Shown here piece by piece: positions 62,017 through 64,000 of a DNA stretch of 64,000 nt. Position 1 is the stretch's first letter; each line of letters begins with the position of its first letter. The DNA is from Cristatella mucedo (taxonomy: Eukaryota; Bryozoa; Phylactolaemata; Cristatellidae): contig WPIO01000012.1 of the NCBI GenBank assembly GCA_009760855.2, forward strand, positions 4,110,001 to 4,174,000, read 5' to 3'. The translations under genes were made by a program, and so were the position numbers. The notes under the pieces are model-generated. The model had not been told where the DNA came from, ran no database searches, and saw only the letters and a program-made list of their open reading frames with translations.

Positions 62017-62029
62017 TGTCCTATATTAA

Positions 62030-62305
62030 TTATTTATAAATTGGACAAGGTTTATGATGAAAACCTAGAAAAATACAATCACAAACATCACTAATATTTT
62101 CAGCAATTTTAATATCATAATCTGCTACTATAATTTTTGGAAAGCCTAATTCTTCAAATTCTTTATCATAATCATACTTTGTTTTCCAAGAATGTTCATC
62201 TTTATCACAAAAAAAATCGTCAGTACTAACATTAATAACATAATTAGTATGATGTCTACAATATGTATATTCTTCACTCTGTAATTTTGAATTAATTGAT
62301 TGCAT
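62030..62305 (-). CDS. Unknown viral protein, 91 aa
   Basis: Intact. ATG on TATAAATAAATG. Starts MQSINSKLQSEEYTYCRHHT and ends CIFLGFHHKPCPIYK. Cys/His residues (YCRHH, DVCDC, HHKPC) could bind metal. It lies between two other minus-strand genes with near-zero spacing. Confidence 0.55.
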   Translation of the reverse strand: MQSINSKLQSEEYTYCRHHTNYVINVSTDDFFCDKDEHSWKTKYDYDKEFEELGFPKIIVADYDIKIAENISDVCDCIFLGFHHKPCPIYK

Positions 62306-62672
62306 TTATTTATATTTCTCAGGCCATTTCATTTTAATAATTTCAGATCTCCTTTTGTTTTTACACTTTTCGATGTGCTTTTCAACTAAACATTTTCTCC
62401 AATAAACAGCTTTAGAAACAACTTCTTGTAAAATATGTTTAAAACTATAGACTATAAATTTTATCAAATAAACATGTATTACATTCTGGATATATATACT
62501 TTGTAACAAAAGAACTTGGTTCTGTAACCTTAGTAGGCACATCAATTACATGCATAGAGTGTTGTTTAAATATATTAATAACTCGTTTTTTCCAACTACT
62601 TGCTTTTTCTCTCTTTCTCCTGAACAATGTCCTAGAAACATAGGACAAAGGCATTTGTATAATATAATACAT
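62306..62672 (-). pseudogene. Viral zinc-finger-like protein, frameshifted
   Basis: First part MYYIIQMPLSYVSRTLFRRK, basic, to IYPECNTCLFDKIYSL. After a shift near 62445 a second frame continues (EVVSKAVYWRKCLVEKHIEK, CKNKRRSEIIKMKWPEKYK). CxxC plus C-x5-H-x3-C could form a zinc site. The stop touches the next ATG. Confidence 0.5.
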
Positions 62673-62839
62673 AAATCATTTACATACAATTATTATTACT
62701 ATTATATAGATAAAATATAAGACAAACGTTTTAATGTTGGAGGAAAAGTAAATTATTAGGACGGTTTCACTTTTAAGACTTCGAAATGCGAACGATAGAG
62801 AGCATGAAGAGGATTGAAAGGGGAAATGCTCTAATAAGT

Positions 62840-63740
62840 TATTTTTCTTACAACACGGAAGAGACCTTTCACATGTTGCATCACTTCAGATTTTGTACGG
62901 GTCGATTGCTGTTGGCTATTTATACATAACGTTCGCGACAATTGATTAAGGCCGTTGGAATATCACTTTTATACTGACGATACTCAGCAGTATTTTTTAT
63001 TTCAACCGCCTGAATCTGCTGCGGTAACTGAAGAACAGACTGCTTCCCTTGCTGAAATTCAAACCTGGATGTCTGGAAATTTCTTAAGTCTAAACGTCGT
63101 TGAAAAAGAACTGTTGCTCATCGGAATCCCTCAGCGTATGGCTGCATTTGAAGGATTTGTTATTCTAATAGGTGATGCCGTAAGGCTACCATCACAAAGT
63201 TCACGAAATTTGCATGTACTTTTCGATAACTGCATACATTTAGAAGCTTTATTCAGGAGACTGCTTCTGAAGTTGAACATCGCGTCTGATACCTATGTAA
63301 GGTTTGAAACTTGTTTCCACAGTGGATTGAAAAGCAATTAACTTGCTCCTTAATTCTGTCTCGTCTGGGCTATTTTAATTCCCTTTTTGCTGGGCTGCGA
63401 AAAAAAGCAACTAGACCACTGCAAATGGCATCGAACAAAGCTGCAAAGTTATTTTTCTAATTCCAGAGGTTTGAACGCGTGTCTCCTCGTTCAGCCTTCT
63501 TGTACTCTCATGTCCTGTGTGGACAATAAATTACCTGTTCACTTCATCAACTTAAATAATGTTTTTGACAGAAGATTTAGCTCTGCAGGTCCTAGACAAT
63601 GCTACTCACTACCTCAACTGCTCTCCTGACTCTGGTAAGCGTCTCACATTCTTGTTGGTTCTTTAGATGAAGTAGCTTATCTATCGAATGCCTACCTAGT
63701 GTGGCTATGGCTGTGAGTGCACTATATACAAGTCTCCTGA
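62840..63740 (+). pseudogene. LINE-1 copy, RT active site to C-terminus, decayed
   Basis: Collinear with 19720-20780. The active-site block reads FYTDD instead of FYADD (62965-62979). SLAEIQTWMSGNFLSLN, LLLIGIPQRM and the CVDNKLPVHF segment near 63510 follow, with many frame changes. Confidence 0.75.
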
Positions 63741-64000
63741 GTAAAACCCTCAGTCTGTGTAGTTTTTTTAAGTTGTAGACAAAGATTCAAGCAGGGAGGA
63801 TCAAAGCAAAGGTAGAACTGAATGTCATGAACAACAAAAAAAGAAGTATAGATTGAGCATGAAAATAATTTCGGCAAGAGAGGGATTGCAAACGGTGGAA
63901 AAAGACCAAGCAAGGATTCTCAATATATGCCATGTTTCAGTGCTCCTTAGATAGTCTTTGTCAATTAACATAAATAAAGAAACACATCGAGTTAAGAAAT
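63741..64000. other. No recognised feature
   Basis: AT-rich sequence after the last LINE-1 remnant; one antisense open frame without recognisable content. Confidence 0.4.

Larger units (their letters stand above)
40828..62700. mobile_element. Integrated Polinton/Maverick-like DNA virus, decayed, left end missing
   Basis: About 22 kb, more AT-rich than its surroundings, densely coding on both strands and without spliceosomal introns. It carries the Polinton hallmark set: protein-primed PolB, retroviral-type integrase, A32-like ATPase, adenain-like protease, double-jelly-roll capsid protein and minor capsid proteins. The terminal inverted repeats were not found: the left one is lost with the polymerase N-terminus, and the right end is somewhere between 62.68 and 62.84 kb. 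A LINE-1 at 61347-61985 lies inside. Stops, lost start codons and frameshifts show it is not functional as read. Confidence 0.9.

Noticed and set aside
40828-62700. A CRISPR array or toxin-antitoxin system
   Set aside because: No spaced direct repeats of CRISPR size and no recognisable toxin-antitoxin pair; the small ORFs have no such motifs.

Overview
This window looks like a piece of an invertebrate animal genome. It is AT-rich, and one intron-rich nuclear gene runs through its left 39 kb, with introns stuffed with decayed CR1/L2-type LINEs, tRNA-derived SINEs and microsatellites. A broken 18S rRNA fragment of metazoan type sits in one intron. I cannot name the species.

Region 1 (about 4.8-38.9 kb, plus strand): I can follow 13 phase-compatible exons of a UBR1/UBR2-type E3 ubiquitin ligase of the N-degron pathway. 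They run from the RING domain through the helical middle to the C-terminal zinc-binding domain. The last exon ends in an unusual acidic tail made of six-residue repeats from an in-frame 18-bp minisatellite. The 5' half of the gene, with the UBR box, lies left of the window or was not recognised. Two LINE families occupy much of the introns: LINE-1 with endonuclease and RT on the plus strand, and LINE-2, which shares its 3' tail with a tRNA-headed SINE. A long uncoded repeat, here called family A, occurs three times.

Region 2 (about 40.8-62.7 kb): an integrated, decaying Polinton/Maverick-like (adintovirus-like) DNA virus. It encodes a protein-primed type B DNA polymerase, retrovirus-type integrase, packaging ATPase, adenain-like protease, double-jelly-roll major capsid protein, minor capsid/penton-like proteins and a parvovirus-type phospholipase A2 protein. 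Beyond this standard set it carries four paralogous phage-tail-fibre-like proteins, an HNH/AP2-type endonuclease hidden by four stop codons, a YqaJ-type exonuclease, zinc-finger proteins and a run of small helical ORFs. Most genes start directly on a TATATAGAAAATG-like motif, often in divergent pairs separated by 12-51 bp. The genes look intronless and are damaged: many stops at apparent Gln and Trp positions, start codons changed to ATA, frameshifts in A or T runs, and key catalytic residues replaced. A host LINE-1 copy inserted into one viral gene shows that the virus is a genuine resident of this genome. The left end is cut sharply inside the polymerase gene at a LINE-2 fragment.

Region 3 (62.8-64 kb): another decayed LINE-1 copy and then unassigned sequence. 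Exon boundaries, repeat ends and families were judged by eye; no alignment or search was run.
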